7,538 nt of DNA from Mycoplasmataceae bacterium (lineage in GTDB: Bacteria; Bacillota_I; Bacilli_A; Mycoplasmatales; Mycoplasmoidaceae): the NCBI GenBank assembly GCA_031278855.1, contig JAITJR010000006.1, positions 1 to 7,538 of the forward strand, written 5' to 3'. Positions 6,030-7,538 of this stretch are shown piece after piece. How positions within the stretch are numbered: the first letter of the stretch is position 1; each line of letters begins with the position of its first letter. The translations under genes and the position numbers were made by a program. The notes below the pieces were generated by a model. It did no database searches. It was not told where the DNA came from and was given only the letters and a program-made list of their open reading frames with translations.

Positions 6030-6962
6030 ATGAGTTCGCAAAAATTTATTCCGATTAAATCACTAATTAATAAATTTAATTTTGATGTTTTATACAAAGG
6101 AAGCTCACACAATAAAATATATATCCCAAGTTTAAATCGTACTGGAATTGAATTAGCTTCAAAACATACTATTTTTGAAAATATCATTTCAGCTGTTTTA
6201 TGAAGTGGTAATGAAAGTAAATTTTTATCGCAATTAAGTAATAAGAAAATGATTGAATCCATGCGGAATGTCTTAGGACTAAAACCACCTGTGATTATTA
6301 TTACCAAGGCTTTTAAACAAGTTGATACACTATGTAAAATTGCTAAAAAATATTCCACAACTATTTTATTTTCGCCCATGCCATCAGCACAACTGTATGT
6401 GACCGTAGCTGCTTGAATTAATGAGCAAATGGCTGAATATCGAACAATCCACGGCACATTAATTAATGTTTATGGAGTTGGGGTTTTATTGCAAGGAGAA
6501 TCGGGAGTCGGTAAATCGGAAATTGCTTTAGAATTAGTACGTAAGGGTCATTTATTTGTTGCCGATGATGCTGTTGATGTAGCGAATTTAGCCGATCGAT
6601 TGTTAGGGAAACCTAATGCTATTGCTAATAAATTTATTGAAGTTAGAGGACTAGGCATATTGAATATTCCTAGAATGTTAGGTATTGAAAAAACCCAAGA
6701 TACATCAAATATTGATGTCATAATTGAACTAGTAGTCGATGATAAAAAAGTACTTCAATTTGAACGTCTAGGGGCAGAACTTAAAAGTAAGCAACTAGAG
6801 AAAGTGCTGATTCCTCACTATAAGTTACCAATTACTCCGGGACGAAAGATGTCGGATTTAATTGAAACTGCTGTAATTGATCTTAAATTAAAACAACATG
6901 GGTATAGTTCAGCTAAGAATTACATGGAAAATTACAAAAAAGTGAATCGAGAAAATGGATAA
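6030..6962 (+). CDS. hprK: HPr kinase/phosphorylase
   Basis: This is a 310-residue protein, the normal family length, with two TGA Trp codons (W58 and W129). The variable N-terminal domain contains SLNRTGIELAS (34-44), matching the family's 'RPGIEIAG' region. The C-terminal kinase domain has His141-Gly142, Walker A GESGVGKS (156-163), the acidic pair D179-D180 in VADD, the family signature EVRGLGILNIPRMLG (204-218), and the late ITPGRKMSDLIE segment. It phosphorylates HPr on the regulatory serine with ATP and reverses this by phosphorolysis, linking sugar transport by the phosphotransferase system to metabolic state. It acts in the cytoplasm as a hexamer. The gene overlaps lgt by 8 nt; hprK-lgt is a common pairing in Firmicutes. 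ATG 6030 is chosen because it gives the full domain and sits just after the TATAAT box. Confidence 0.96.
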
Positions 6963-7538
6963 AAACCTCGCTCAAATAAACAATACCGATCATCCTTCTA
7001 CCGCTACTAATTTTTCGATTCTAGATGATCGCGGTGCGACATGGAAATGATTAATTATTACTGGGGCAATCGCAATATTATTGCCATTAACCATTTTTCT
7101 TATTAATGTTCTTGCTTTAAGAAATTACAATAATATTGCTTTTAAAATAGGCAGTATCGAAGTCGCGTGATATGGTATTTTTATTTTTTTTGGTTTTATG
7201 GGGGCCATCTTTATTAGTTGCATGAAAATGTGAAAGTTATATAAAATTCCGATTGACCCATTTTATTGATTTTGTTTAATGGGAATTCCTACTGCTATTT
7301 TAGGAGCACGTTTGTGATCATGTATTTTGGGTGATGCGAAGTGAGATGATTTTTGAAATTTTCATGGTGGCGGCTTAGCGATTGAGGGCGGTGTCGCTTT
7401 AACGGTTTTATTAGCATGTTGATGATTCCCGTTTATTTTGAAATATCCAAAATACCAAGTACGTGATTTTTCTACCGAACCTAATAAAGTACGTCAAATA
7501 TCTTTTTTAGCATATGTTGATACCGTTGTCCCTGCCAT
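6955..7538 (+). CDS. lgt: Prolipoprotein diacylglyceryl transferase, partial (C-terminus beyond window)
   Basis: The 194 visible residues begin at an ATG overlapping the hprK stop by 8 nt, in another frame. Nine TGA Trp codons and one TGG occur. After about 30 polar residues come membrane segments near 33-54, 69-92, 103-126 and 147-163. The segment IEVAWYGIFIFFGF (68-81) matches the Lgt 'WYG' helix. GARLW (117-121), GGGLAIEGGV (138-147) and VDTVVPA (188-194) match further Lgt motifs. Where E. coli Lgt has the functionally important His103 in 'HGGL', this protein has Glu144. The signature with the conserved Arg lies beyond the window. Lgt transfers diacylglycerol from phosphatidylglycerol to the lipobox cysteine at the membrane, the first step for lipoproteins such as the one at the left edge. 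It is translated in tandem with hprK. Confidence 0.93.

Noticed and set aside
5993..6457. Long minus-strand ORF opposite hprK
   Set aside because: It is a shadow of the strongly supported hprK; it shows no family motif, ribosome binding site or promoter.
1..7538. CRISPR array, insertion sequence, transposase, phage or plasmid origin
   Set aside because: No spaced direct repeats, terminal inverted repeats or characteristic proteins were found on either strand.

Overview
The window reads as a piece of a mollicute chromosome (Mycoplasma, Ureaplasma or Spiroplasma relatives). It is AT-rich, and every protein gene needs UGA read as tryptophan (genetic code 4). I count about 23 in-frame TGA against 5 TGG codons across seven genes, and the TGA codons fall where conserved families carry Trp (for example RecA 'GAWYY', HprK, Lgt). 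I cannot name the species.

Layout. Positions 1-790 (minus strand) hold the N-terminal 263 residues of a secreted lipoprotein with Ig-like beta repeats; it runs off the left edge. Positions 791-1225 are an intergenic region with an unusual leader for that lipoprotein: a perfect minus-strand TATAAT, a tiny ORF starting at the predicted transcription start, a run of ten G (C10 on the plus strand), and a 15-bp perfect hairpin followed by T6 just before the ribosome binding site. The plus strand then carries a family 2 glycosyltransferase (1226-2167), tRNA-Ser(GCU) (2206-2294), dnaX (2416-4230), a three-helix membrane protein of unknown function (4231-4896), recA (4950-5957), hprK (6030-6962) and lgt (6955 to the right edge).

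How the genes relate. dnaX (clamp-loader tau/gamma subunit) and recA are replication and recombination genes, separated by a membrane protein that is translationally coupled to dnaX. hprK and lgt overlap by 8 nt and form the usual Firmicute/mollicute pair of HPr kinase/phosphorylase and prolipoprotein diacylglyceryl transferase. Lgt would modify the Cys of lipoproteins like the one at the left edge. The glycosyltransferase and lipoprotein diverge from a shared intergenic region and look like a surface, accessory locus beside a core block.

The two most notable points are long C homopolymers, which are rare in DNA this AT-rich. One is in the lipoprotein leader, where its length decides whether a leader ORF ends early or runs through the terminator-like hairpin. 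The other is a C9 in the dnaX linker, where slippage would give gamma-like truncated products. Several promoters place the -10 box so close to the ATG that the mRNAs should be leaderless or nearly so.
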